A stretch of 64,000 bases of DNA from Chimonanthus salicifolius (taxonomy: Eukaryota > Streptophyta > Magnoliopsida > Laurales > Calycanthaceae): contig CM023540.1 of the NCBI GenBank assembly GCA_013350335.1, positions 20,341,828 to 20,405,827 on the forward strand, written 5' to 3'. Within the stretch, counting starts at the first letter, position 1; every line of letters begins with the position of its first letter. Position numbers and translations under genes: made by a program. Under the pieces are notes generated by a model, which saw only the letters and a program-made list of their open reading frames with translations, was not told where the DNA came from and searched no databases. Below, one piece after another: positions 36,501-47,023 of this stretch.

Positions 36501-39276
36501 CAAACCCCAGAAAACCTAGGGTTTTGGCCGACCATGAGGAGAGAAGCTAGGAGGATTGACGGCCAAAGTGAGTGACTCTAGGAGAGTTGGCACTCTAAGC
36601 CTTGCATCCAAATGTTCCTTAGGTTTTTGGCAAGTGAGTTCTCAAATGGGACCCATGGTGTTCCTAAGTAGTCCCGTGCCCACAAGTAGGGTCCTCATGC
36701 ATCAAGTCTACCAATGGAAAGTTCAAATTAGATGGTTTCCATTTACCCTTGCCATGGTCAAAATGATCATAGAAGTCCAAGGCAATTGCGGCAATTTTAT
36801 CAAGTTCATTTCCATCTCCGTCATCACTCTCTTCATGCATGATGTCCCCATCATTTGCCCAACAACATAGTCAACAACTTAAGCTATGCATTTCCAAAAA
36901 AAAAAAAGAAATCACGTGGAAATTAGTTCTCCACACAGTCCCATGGTTAATATGGAAGGAAAGAATTGATTGAAAGTTTAGAAACTTTTCATCCAATGGA
37001 TAATATAGTATTCTAGGATGCCATCTTTCCAAAAAAAAGTCTTCTTGGATGCCAAAGATAAAGCTGTCTCCCAAATATCTTCATTTAAGAGATTTGATGG
37101 AATTATGAGGTTGGACCTGTGGCATAGTTTTCATGACTGTCTCAAAACCTCTTTGGCCCATTCACATGGAGGTCAGAGGTGGTCTTCACCACCTTCAGGC
37201 ATCATGAAGCTAAACTTTGATGCTGGCATCTATAATCTGCATTACCGTTGTTCAGAAGGTATACATGGGGTGATCTAGAGCATGATGGTATCACTGATTG
37301 CTCCTAAGTAACTTTAACGGAGATGAAATTGTCTCCTTTCTTACATGCTGCAACGAACTGAAAAAGATTGAGGCTTCTGAGGCCTTGGTGTATTAAAATT
37401 CATTTAGTGCGGTCCAATGGTCCAAACTAGGATCTTGACCAGGGGGTGCGATGTTCTTCTTTGTCCTCAGGTCTTTGAGGTCCTTGTTGCATTTGATGCT
37501 TTCTCCCTGTTTCTGGTGTTTTATCAGTTGGTGATGCATTCTTTTTCTCCTGTATCAGTAAAATTCTTTCCTTCTGATAAAATTGACGACCAATTTTCTT
37601 TTTCTTGTGTTCTTTTGTGAGCAAAACAAGAAGAAATCCAGTTCAAGATTTAATAGCAACAGTTAATCCTCTCAAACCTATTAAATCATCTTCATCATGG
37701 CCACCAATCCATCTATATGGGGTTGGTCTTTTGAGTTCTGCCTCTTCACCTCCCTGCTACCTTCCACTCTATCAAAAATCATATCCTCCGTCATTTCACT
37801 ATTTATCATCCCCTTATTTATCCTGTCAACCTAAGTTTTATGGCCTCGAACCTTTCATTTTGTAGCCTGTTGGTTTTTCGAATTAGAGCTATTTTTGGTC
37901 TTCTAGGCATGCCCAAAGCATTCCCCCAACTTCTCAGCTGTCAACATCTCAATATTGAGAGCAATGGTATTCACTTCATAAAAAATTATAGTCTTTAAAT
38001 CACTAGCCTTGTTTTATTTTTGTTGTGCGTCAAGTTAGGGCCTTTTCCTTGTGTCTCTTTGGCTTGTTGATTGTCTTCTCTCTTAATAAAGTTAACCTCA
38101 AAAGTGGGGGCATAAACCCAAAGGTATTCAAGCAGTGAATCCACAGAAATATGAAATGCTACTTGAGCATTGCTTTCTTTCTTGGATGATTATTCTACAA
38201 TTACCCAAGTGGTTAAATCCATGTCCATGTAACTATTCTGTTGTGTATTTCTTATGCCACTGTATACCATGTTAGACGAGTTCTTTGGTATGCATTTTTG
38301 ATATGTTACGAACAGAACAGAGGCTGCCTACCATTTTCATTTAGTAGACAATAAAATTTGGTTGCTTTGCTTTAAAATCAATCCAATGCTCCTGCTGTAT
38401 ATGTTATCCTTTTTTTTTCTCATGGTTCAAGTGTGTAAGGGCATGATTTCTTTCATGGTTCAGGTGGATTTGATAAACGCCTCAAGGAGAATGTTGAATA
38501 CCTACGGGAGCTTCAAAGCTTTGCAGAGAGGGAAGGAGTGTCCAAACGAGTTAAGTTTGTCACATCCTGCTCAACTGCAGAAAGAAATGCATTGCTTTCT
38601 GAATGCATCTGCGTTCTTTATACACCAAAGGTGATGCATAGAGAGTCTGTAGAGTGCAGTTTAAGTTTTTGTGTGCTTTTCTGGACCTGTTCATACATTT
38701 GGTCTGCATTTAGTTCCTTGCCTAATGGGAGTGTACTTTCCCTGAATAGTTAAACTTTTAGCTCCAAAAAGCATTAGGAACCAAACACCCAGCCTTGTTT
38801 ATCACAAGCAGTCCACTTTTGGTTGTTTGCGGCACCTTGAGTGCTGAAAATCGTGAGATCTACCTGTTTTACTCATTTCGTTTGGTGCACCGCCATTCTC
38901 CCCTCAATTTGTATGTCTTGTTAAGAGTGTCAAGAACTTGTCTTATTTTACTTCATGAATGCAGGATGAACACTTCGGCATTGTCCCATTGGAAGCTATG
39001 GCATCTCAGAAGGCCGTCATTGCATGCAATAGTGGAGGCCCGGTGGAGACAATTAGACATGAAATCACAGGGTTCCTTTGTGATCCAACACCTCATGAAT
39101 TTGCGCGTGTCATGGTGAAGCTCATTGCTGAGCCACAATTAGCTGAAAAGATGGGAAAAGAGGCTCGTCAATATGTTGGCGAGACATTCTCTACTAAAGT
39201 GTTTGGCAGGAGGTTAAATCATTTTCTTGTCAATGCTGTCCTGAGTAAGAATGGAAGAACATACAGCAATTCATGA
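30596..39276 (+). CDS. ALG2: ALG2, GDP-Man:Man1/Man2GlcNAc2-PP-dolichol mannosyltransferase
   Basis: ALG2 adds the second and third mannoses (alpha-1,3 and alpha-1,6) to the dolichol-linked N-glycan precursor on the cytosolic face of the ER. Eight exons give 413 residues, close to plant ALG2: 30596-30656, 32679-32795, 34429-34622, 34738-34843, 34991-35138, 35280-35416, 38464-38630, 38965-39276. All phases agree. Visible marks: N-terminal '[20 protein letters not shown]' (GT-B donor-loop region), 'FTSHHD', a hydrophobic stretch at residues 82-107 before 'ILADQVSV', 'HFPDLLLA', '[14 protein letters not shown]' near 214-227, and the GT4-family EX7E motif E312-E320 ('[13 protein letters not shown]') followed by 'CNSGGPVET'. 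The start is the first ATG in frame, ten residues before the conserved 'IAIIHPD'. Introns 1, 2 and 6 (2.0, 1.6 and 3.0 kb) carry transposon debris. The frame is intact and I expect a working gene. Confidence 0.96.
30921..31372. repeat. Dispersed repeat family X, copy 3 (uninterrupted)
   Basis: It begins 'catagttgtcaaagtgcaag', has the shared core 'taacaaaatataatatg' and 'caattgtgcttccaagcac', and ends 'aaggtgcaccttagacttc'. This is the only one of the three copies not split by another element, so its length (about 450 bp) best shows the family unit. It lies in ALG2 intron 1. Confidence 0.6.
33020..33112 (-). mobile_element. tRNA-like SINE head fragment
   Basis: On the minus strand, 'aggtagctcaatttgtct' (box A-like) precedes 'ggtcttaggttcgattct' (box B-like) at tRNA-like spacing, followed by a T/C-rich tail. 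It is not a full tRNA: no acceptor-stem pairing is visible. It lies in ALG2 intron 2. Confidence 0.5.
33504..33520 (-). mobile_element. 17-bp LINE micro-insertion with 16-bp target duplication
   Basis: The insert is ten T followed by 'gaatggt'. Identical 16-bp copies of 'agaatgagagggatat' flank it at 33488-33503 and 33521-33536. Poly-T plus 'GAATGGT' matches, with one mismatch, the 3' end of the LINEs at 4909, 13321 and 18786 (poly-T plus 'GAGTGGT'). It is best read as a target-primed reverse-transcription event that stopped after about 7 bases of element. Confidence 0.8.
33551..33685. repeat. 33-34-bp tandem repeat, about 4 units
   Basis: Units start at 33551, 33584, 33617 and 33651, each beginning 'tgtatgt(g/c)gttcttctct' and ending in a 'cgaaca' type block. 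They lie in the 3' part of the gypsy LTR, just before the primer site. Overlapping minus-strand frames here are repeat artefacts. Confidence 0.85.
35417..37017. other. ALG2 intron 6, unassigned repeat-like part
   Basis: Intron sequence with G/A-rich patches ((GA)n near 36317) and text such as 'ccgaaaaccctag' and 'gaacacaccttcattgc'. It looks like LTR-type debris, but I found no paired LTRs, PBS, polypurine tract or protein motif. The short frames in it are unsupported. Confidence 0.35.
37126..38110 (+). mobile_element. LINE fragment with RNase H linker
   Basis: The plus strand reads '[19 protein letters not shown]', matching the linker and first strand of LINE RNase H ('PP.G..K.NFDA'), and then breaks at TAG 37276-37278. 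Diverged sequence follows up to a LINE-like 3' end ('ctcttaataaagttaacc') near 38090-38110. It lies in ALG2 intron 6, sense orientation. Confidence 0.55.
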
Positions 39277-39816
39277 AATCCATATAGATGACTCAGGGTG
39301 TGGCTTGATATATGGACTTGCAAGCAATGAGGTTGTTGCCTTTTCAAGGAGAATGTTTTCTTTGAAGCTGTTTCCTATTTTTGACTTGTAGAGTGAAAAC
39401 TCAGTAAGAAATGAAGGGAAAGGTGATTCAGGTGTTTTATTTTAACTCACAACAGAAACAGGTGGGTAGGGCACATAGGAAAAATTGCAGTCTGCTTTAT
39501 GGGTTCTCTTTCTTGGATCAGTTTTTGTTATTCTGAATTTGTTTTCTTGATGACTGAGGATCATCTCCATTTGTGAATGAAGAAAAGTATGTAGTCACTT
39601 GTTTGCAATGAGTGTTTTATCACTCAAAAGTATTGTGTTGGAGAAGGAGAAAGTATTTGCAGTTTTATTGCCATAGCATCATTTATAATCCATTAACCAT
39701 TATGAGGATTTACTGCGTGTAACTTCAATACTAAGGGGGTCTATGATGGTTTGGGAGCATCTTGTCATGGATCACCAATTCTTTTATCAATTTAAATTAT
39801 TTTTAATCTTTGAATT
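39277..39816. other. ALG2 3' UTR and flank
   Basis: Non-coding sequence after the ALG2 stop. It is T-rich and unremarkable; no strong polyadenylation signal was singled out. It ends at the target site of the TRIM. Confidence 0.5.
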
Positions 39817-39821
39817 GTTTT

Positions 39822-40382
39822 TGTAACACCCCACCCACATTGGGGGTGTGGGAAAAAAGTCCCACATCGCCCATGAGGGAAGGGGGTGTGGGGGTTATAA
39901 AGAGGGTACTCTCCTCTCCTTAGCACAAGGCCTTTTGGGCCTAGTCTTGTGGGCTGGGCCCAATGCAAAGTCGTGCGGGCCACCCCACGTGGGGCCCAAA
40001 GCGGACAATATTGTGCTGAGGGACGGTTTGTTACATTTCGTATCAGAGCACGGTTCAACACTCGGATTATGTGAGCCCTCTGTCCTTCTGTGTTGTGTTG
40101 CTTGTGTAGACCCTTTGTCAGTGTGACGTGACAGAGTCGGAGACGGCTCTGGTCTTAAGGGGGGTGGATTGTAATACCCCACCCACATGGGGGTGTGGAA
40201 AAAAAGTCCCACATCGCCCATGGGGAAGAGGGTGTGGGGGTTATAAAAAGGATACTTCTCTCTCCTTAGCACAAGGCCTTTTGGGCCTGGTCTTGTGGGC
40301 CAGGCCCAATGCAAAGTCGTGCGGGCCGTCCCACGTGGGGCCCAAAGCGGACAATATTGTGCTGAAGGGACGAGTTGTTACA
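39822..40382 (+). mobile_element. Complete TRIM retrotransposon (561 bp)
   Basis: Two LTRs of 214 bp (39822-40035) and 213 bp (40170-40382) start 'tgtaa' and end 'ttaca'. By eye they differ at about 16 positions. Each has 'aagtcccacatcgccc', TATA-like 'ttataaa' and 'acaatattgtgctga'. The 134-bp interior starts with a tRNA-Met-type primer site ('gtatcagagc' at 40040) and ends in the polypurine tract 'aaggggggtgga'. The 5-bp target duplication is gtttt (39817-39821 and 40383-40387). It has no coding capacity, so it would depend on another element for movement. Confidence 0.95.
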
Positions 40383-40391
40383 GTTTTAGCC

Positions 40392-43364
40392 CAGGGGTCA
40401 AAAAAGGGTGCAAAAAACGGTGGTCGGGATATCGGCCGATATTGCATATCGGCGAGATATCGGTATCGGCCAATTTAGGCCGTTATCTTTCTCTCCACCC
40501 GGATTTTTCATTTTTTATTTTTTTCAAAAAAATTCAGAAAATTTTTAGAAAATGAAGAAAATTATGAGCTTCATGAATATATAATTTTTTCATAAAATAC
40601 CGGTCATTTACATGTTCAAACATTATTTTTAAGTTATGAACTTGAGAATTTCAATTTTTTTTTAAATAATGAAAAATTCCAAAAAATTATAGAAAAAATT
40701 CTAAGTGATCATTAAATAAATCTTGATTATTTTTATATTAAATATTTATGACTTATTTTAGTCTTAGTAAGAAAAAATAAAAAACTATTAGAAATAACTA
40801 TTGTTAGAAATAATGAAAAATTTCCATTCACGTGTAAATACATTAAGTGTCTCTTGTTCACCTGATTTTTTGAGACGGTTTTAGTAAGATCTTCAAGGGT
40901 GAGATGGAAGGATTATGTGACAGCATATTGCAAGAATTTAATATGCCTTTTGACTTTTATTTTAAGAAATATTAGTTTTTTTTTTTTTAAATATCAGCTT
41001 TTAACGGTCACCCTCTTTTTTTTTTTTCCAGAAATAATTAAAATTTACTAGTTCATTTTCATAAATTAATTGTCAAACACATTTATACGGAAAGTACAAC
41101 AATTTAACTAATATATTGTAGGCAGCCATATAGACACCCCCGCTTTCTGCCAGCAGACACCGCATTTCCAATTCGTAGTGGAAATTACATTTCTGCCCTT
41201 CCGCGTGGAATCGACCGAACGAACAAGAAGTTCATTTTCGCTTCGATCGATCGATATGAGGCGTATGCAGTCTTGCGATTGAACAGACAGTTCATTTTCG
41301 AATTGTCCTATTGATCCTAACAGCGGATTCAATCGATCGGATGACCCATGGGATTGTGCGATCGATTTTAACTGAGAGGTCGACATTTTGACAGTCGACC
41401 TCTCGTTTCAAGATCTCTCGATCTCTACATTCAATCGATCGATTGTATAGCAGTGTAAGATCGATCGCACGATCACAGAAATTGTGCGATCGATTTTAAC
41501 TGAGAGGTCGAGATTTTCACAGTCGACCTCTCGTTTGAAGATCGATCGCACGATCCTCTGTATTAAATCGAACGATTGTATATAAGTGTAAGATTGATCG
41601 CACGATCACATTGATTGTGCGATCGATCTTACAACTATAAAAATCGAACGAACGAAATTTTCTCCCATTTCGTTCATTCGTGGGATTGAAAGACCGAAAA
41701 CCCTAAAACTCTTTCTCTTCTCTTCTCCAAATCGTTCGATCTACCATTTCCTCTTCTCCAAATCAACAGCATGATTGTCACATTCGTTCGTTCTTGCCCT
41801 CTCCCAGCTTCCACTTCGATCGCACGAATCGATTTCGATCGCACGAATCGATTTCGATCGCACGAATCAATTTCAAACCCTTCTCTCTACCATTCTTTCT
41901 CCTCCAAACCGATTCTTTCAACTGAATACATGTGAAAATGATAGACACCCATCATTGATTCCACCAATACTGGAAATCGTTAGTATCTCTAAGATCACTA
42001 GAGCTATATGTCGATTCGTCTAAGAAGTTATAAGAACCAATCGACTGTGGAAAAAGAAGTACGTGTTAGTATTTTTCACCTTATTCTATATTAATAAAAA
42101 TGTAAATATGTAGCTTATGTAAAAGTAACTTACTTGGGATAATTAAGACAAACTCGTTGGTTGCGATTCATGGAAATCATGAGGTTAAGGCAAAGCATTT
42201 AAATCTACACTGTAGGATGCTTGTGCAACACTTCTATTCGGACAAGTTCTCTTTGGAGGAGAAGGAAGGGTAGAGAGAAGGGTTTGAAATTGATTCGTGC
42301 GATCGAAGGTGGAAGAGGGGAGAGGGCAAGAACGAACGAATGTGACAATCGTACGGTTGATTTGGAGAAGAGGAAAGGGTAGATCGAACGATTTGGAGAA
42401 GAGAAGAGAAAGGGTTTTAGGGTTTTCGGTCTTTCAATAGCACGAATGAACGAAATGAGAGAAAATTTCGTTTGTTCGATTTTATATAAGCGTAAGATCG
42501 ATCGCACGATCAATGCAGTCGTTCGATTGAATACAGAGGATCGTCCAATCGATCTTCAAACAAGAGGTCGACTGTCAAAATGTCGACCTCTCAGTTAAAA
42601 TCGATCGCACGATGCCATGGGATCATCCGATCGATTGAATCCGTTGTTAAGATCAATCGGACGATTCGAAAATGAACTGTCTGTTCAATCACACGATTGT
42701 ATACGCCTCAGATCGATCGATTGAAACGAAAATGAACTGTATGTTCATTCGGTCGATTCCACGCGGAAGGGCAGAAACGTAATTTTCACTACGAATTGGA
42801 AATGCAGTGTCTGCTAGCAGAAAGTGGGGGTATCTGTATGGGCTGCCTATATTGTAACATAAATTAAAACGTTGATTGATAGAAGGGAACCAATTTTTTA
42901 GGGACAGTTTTGCAAAAACGCTGATTGTAGGAAGGAACCGGTTTTTTAGGAACAACTTTGCGAGAAAGAAGGATCAATGTAAATCTACAACAAATTACAA
43001 GGAGAGATTTTGGTTTGAAAATAGCAATAAATAACAATAAAATAGCAATAGATTAGAGACCAACCATAGTTGGAAATTTAAATTATGAAATATCGATCAT
43101 GGGCAAAAAATATCGGTCTTTTATTTTTTCTTCTTTATAATTTTTTTTAAAGTTTTTTATCTAAATATCAGCCTTTTTTTTTTATATATATAATATAGTA
43201 GAATATTGGCCGATATTATAGATATCGGCTGATATTTTAGCCGATACATATTGGTGGTATCGGTCGAGATTTATATTGTACAACCGATACATATCGTATC
43301 GGCCGATATGTATTGATCCTTTAAAATCCGAGACGATATGTATCGGCCAATATTTTAATCTTAG
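40392..43364. mobile_element. Non-autonomous hAT-like element with ATCGGCCGATA ends
   Basis: The left end 'caggggtcaaaa' and the right end '..aatattttaatcttag' are flanked by 8-bp copies of 'ttttagcc' (40384-40391 and 43365-43372), the hAT duplication length. Both sub-terminal regions (40425-40485 and 43195-43355) are packed with 'atatcggccgatat' words. Without the Mutator-like insertion (41121-42847 plus its 9-bp duplication) it is about 1.24 kb of AT-rich non-coding DNA. The terminal inverted repeats have diverged. Confidence 0.7.
41121..42847. mobile_element. Long-TIR Mutator-like (foldback) element
   Basis: The 1,727-bp element is mostly one large imperfect palindrome. The left arm is about 41121-41910 and the right arm about 42220-42847. 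Both start 'ggcagcc' and share, inward, 'tttccaattcgtagtg', a CGATCG-rich zone, and a leader-like block with TATA-like and 'aaaaccctaaaa' text. A 9-bp target duplication 'tatattgta' is at 41112-41120 and 42848-42856, the Mutator hallmark. The left arm is longer because a segment around 41400-41640 is duplicated. The unique centre (about 300 bp) encodes nothing recognisable. Confidence 0.9.
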
Positions 43365-43828
43365 TTTTAGCCTATAAAATTATTGTTGATTGATAGAATA
43401 AAAAATAATTTTTAAAAACTTATGTTCAAGCAGAAACTTTTCTAATTGACCCATCTTTATCACTATTGATGGGTTTTACTTGAGTGCCTATAGCCTACAT
43501 AGGGTAAAGATGTGCATAGTGGATGCGGGTTAACTCAGGTCTATCATGACCGAGATGGCTTTACAAGATAGCGAAATTTGTCTAAAAAAGCAAAAAGTAA
43601 ATATACTTGTATTTTTTTTGTTTTTCTGAACGAATGAGTAAGATTTCATTCAAAGAGGAGAAAAACTCTATAATTAAACAAAAAGCCACTCAAGCAAGAG
43701 CAAAAGAAGAGAAAGCCCACAACCCGGGATCAGGACAAAAAAGCTCCAAATAGGAGACAAAGTAAACCCTATAGATTAGAGAACACTCCCGAACAAAAGG
43801 TAGACAAAATGTGATGTTTAAGTTGTTA

Positions 43829-46800
43829 TATAATACCCTGACTCAGATTAGGCGTAGTTTAGCTTAATAAATTGTTCTTAGACCAGTTAATCTCGGAGAT
43901 TCGGTAACGGCTTTGTGAAAAGCCGAGGTGTGGCCCAATCTGAGCTCGAAAGCTCAGTGATCCAGCTCGTCCAGCTGGAGGGACAAAATGCTAATTTACC
44001 ACTTATTAGTTATTATTTTATAAATCGTGTTATTATGTGATTATTATTAGATGATATTATTCTCCTTAATCAATGATTCTTATTTCTGATTTAAAATAAT
44101 TTTATTTTCAGAAAATAGTATTTAAAACTGCCCATCAAAACCCTGAAATGGAGAAATAAATATTTTTAATGGTTTTGGGAATGAAATAAATTTTGAAACA
44201 TGTATAGTATGTTAGACCATTTTAGTATGGTCTAGTTTATTCTTTCAAATCCCAAAAATGAAGATTTTAAATTATTTTATTTAACACAAGTTGAATTAAG
44301 TAAATAGTGTTAAATTTAAATCAATGGTTTTTGGTGAGTTTTAAACCTCCAAATTTTTATGCTGACTAGAGCTTTTAAATCCCAACTTATCTGTCAGGTT
44401 GGATTAAAATTTTGAGCCTTTAAATCATGCTTTAGTTAAAAATCGACTTTTTTTTTATCAAAACATGGACTTATTTGCAAAATCAGAAAGTTGGAGGGAC
44501 TGAATTGCAACCACACGACCGAACGGTGGTTACAGTGTTCGGGATGTCGGCAGCAACTGCATGCAGCGGCATGCAGTGGCTCGATGGCAACTTCTTCCTG
44601 ACAAATCTCTATAAATGTGGCCTTTCTCAGCTGATCCAACTCCCACATCTCTCACATTCTATCTCTCAATCTCTCTAAGTCAGCTGAAACCAAACCCAGC
44701 TCTCTCTCCTGACCTCTGTCTTTCCCAGTTTTAGTTACTGTGAGTTTAGAAAGGAATTTTTTCAAAAGTCGGATTTTCAGTCCAGGAACTCCAGTGAAGG
44801 TAACCACTGTGTTCCTCTTTCAATTCCAGTCACTTTAGAATTAAGAAAAACTGAATTTGGCCAAGTTTTGAGTGTGTAAAACCAGTTTGAAGTTTAAGGA
44901 AAAACCCGATTTTCTTTGTATCAATGTGTTTTCAGTGTTAAAATCCATTGGTCTACTGAGTTTAAAAGTTTAAAATCACTCCCTATGGAAAGAGGACTCA
45001 CTGAGGAGTCCATCTGACCGGCTAGATGTGAAAACTGAATCCGGGAAACCCACTGTTTGCTGATTCGTATTTAATGTTGTGACTGCCCTTCACTGTCTAC
45101 TGTTGCAGACAGTGGAGGAAGATGGCTCTCGGACGGTCCGAGAGTCGATCTTCGGATGGTCCGAGGGTCACACCCTTCGGACGGTCGGAGGGCAATCCTT
45201 CGGACGTTCTGAGCTTCACCCGAAGCTTGAAGCGTCTGAGGCAGGTTTGACTAGCCCGGATGTTCCGAGCTGAGTTTGGGAGGACCGAACCCTGCTCGGA
45301 CGATCTGAGCTTCACTCGGCATGATCCGAGACACCAGACCCACTGAGACCCGTTTTTCGAATTTTATCGGTTCGGAAGGACCTTCGGACGATCCGAAGTC
45401 AGACCCAAGGTCCGAAGTTAGTGACTAGTTTAGTAGTGGTTTGGATGACCCAAAGCCACAGTACCTGGTTCCGAGGGACCCAGTTTTTTTGTATGAAATC
45501 TTACTTGTTTATTGATGCATGTGACTGTTTGTACCCCATTGATAAATTAAAAATGTACTAACCCTCTTCTCTTATTAGTATAGTGTATCTACTATTGCAT
45601 TCACTTTCAGGCTGACTCTATTGATCGGGCACTGAGTGACTTCACTTTCAGGCCGACGCTATATTTGTCGGGCACTGAGTGACCTCGAGGCCTTACTCAA
45701 CATGTCAGATCTGGTCTTATCCAGAAGACAACCGAAAAGTGAGCTGAGTATCTAGACCTAACTCAGTCAATCTAGTCATGCCAGAAGACAATATGAGTTT
45801 TGGACTGAGTACCTTATTATTATTCTATTGTGGATTATTATAACTTAAAATGGTTAGAAACCAAGTAGTAGACTTAATTCTATTTACCTTGGAATTTTTT
45901 GGAAAACAAGTATGGTTTTGAAATGCTATATGTATGTATGCATATGATGCTATGTATGTTAACTTATGATTAATTGTGCACTTGTTTGCTTGTTGAATAG
46001 AGACCGCGATACCACACATTTACGGTGAGGGAACTTAACTTTGCAGTAAGATGTAAAAAAGTTTTTATTGAGATGGATCTTGAGCAATGAGTGGTTTCAA
46101 GTTTAATGAACCCACTCATGTGCCTAGACATGATGCACTGTTGTAAAAAGTGCTTATGGTAATTGTGAAATGGTTATGATGTTGATCATATGAATTATGT
46201 AATACTGCTTCCACGTGCTCTTGACTATTGAACCAATATCGGCCATGTGTATGAGATGGTTTACGTCTACTGGACCATGGGTGTTGACAGTTGCTGACTT
46301 GAGGAGCGTTAGTATCGGCTATGTGAGAGCCAGAGATGTACTTGCAGGGATGTATTTTGACCGTGTCGGGACTTAATACGATGGTCTCAGCGTAGTATGT
46401 AGGCATTATGTTGGATGACAGCAGTAATGAGAAAGATGATAGAAATGATGATGAGATTTTACTTGATATTGTAAATTTATTATCAAGCATGAAATATTAC
46501 ATTGCAACTGTTGATTATTTACTAACCTGATGTTTACTTAAACTGCATTGTTATATTTCCTTCATTGGGCTAGTTAACTCACCTCACTCACCATTCAGGA
46601 GATGAACCGAGGAGGAGAACCCTCTGTTTAAAGCTTAGGGTGGATAAGCTGCGACGTTGCTTTGGGATTCCCACTGAGGGGAATACCCTTGTCTTTGCTT
46701 TTTGGTTCTTGGAACCGTTCGTTTTTGTAAAGTACCGAGTGTGGTACTTAGTTTGTGTTATGTGATTTATTAAACTACCATGCGACTGTAGTTACTATGA

Positions 46801-47023
46801 TGATGTTATAATAATAATTCATGGTTGGAATTATGTGTTATGTTTGTGTTTTGTTGGGTAGACTTATGGTATTTGTTTGAGTCCACATGTTGAGATCATG
46901 TGTGACCCTTGGGCCTAACCGTTGATCGATCCTGCCCAGTTAGAGTGCTTGAGTTAGTTTAATTTCAAAAAAAAAAAAAAATTAGTCGCGTTCCGGGCCC
47001 ACCCTTCGGGTTGGGGCTTGACA
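43829..47023. mobile_element. 3.2-kb solo LTR, Ty3/gypsy chromovirus type
   Basis: The 5-bp target duplication is tgtta (43824-43828 and 47024-47028). The LTR starts 'tataataccctg', apparently a mutated canonical 'TGTAATACCC', and ends 'gttggggcttgaca', typical of Tekay/Del chromovirus LTRs. TATA-like 'tctataaatg' is near 44607. An internal patch at 45120-45430 repeats words like 'cggacggtccgag'. No primer site or coding region follows, so the element was reduced by LTR-LTR recombination. Confidence 0.85.
45120..45430. repeat. Degenerate CGGACGGTCCGAG repeat in LTR
   Basis: About ten imperfect copies of a short, partly palindromic word ('cggacggtccgag', 'cggatgttccgag', 'cggacgatctgag') lie within 300 bp, with uneven spacing. 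This patch is much more GC-rich than its surroundings. Confidence 0.75.

Noticed and set aside
39822..40382. Cassandra-type TRIM carrying 5S rRNA sequence
   Set aside because: I could not find 5S internal-promoter text in the LTRs; it is a TRIM of another family.
39848..40478. Several open frames of 86-139 residues on both strands
   Set aside because: They follow the GC-rich duplicated LTRs of the TRIM and mirror each other; no protein motif.
41108..42955. Serine/arginine-rich frames in both directions
   Set aside because: They lie in the arms of the palindromic Mutator-like element and appear twice for that reason.
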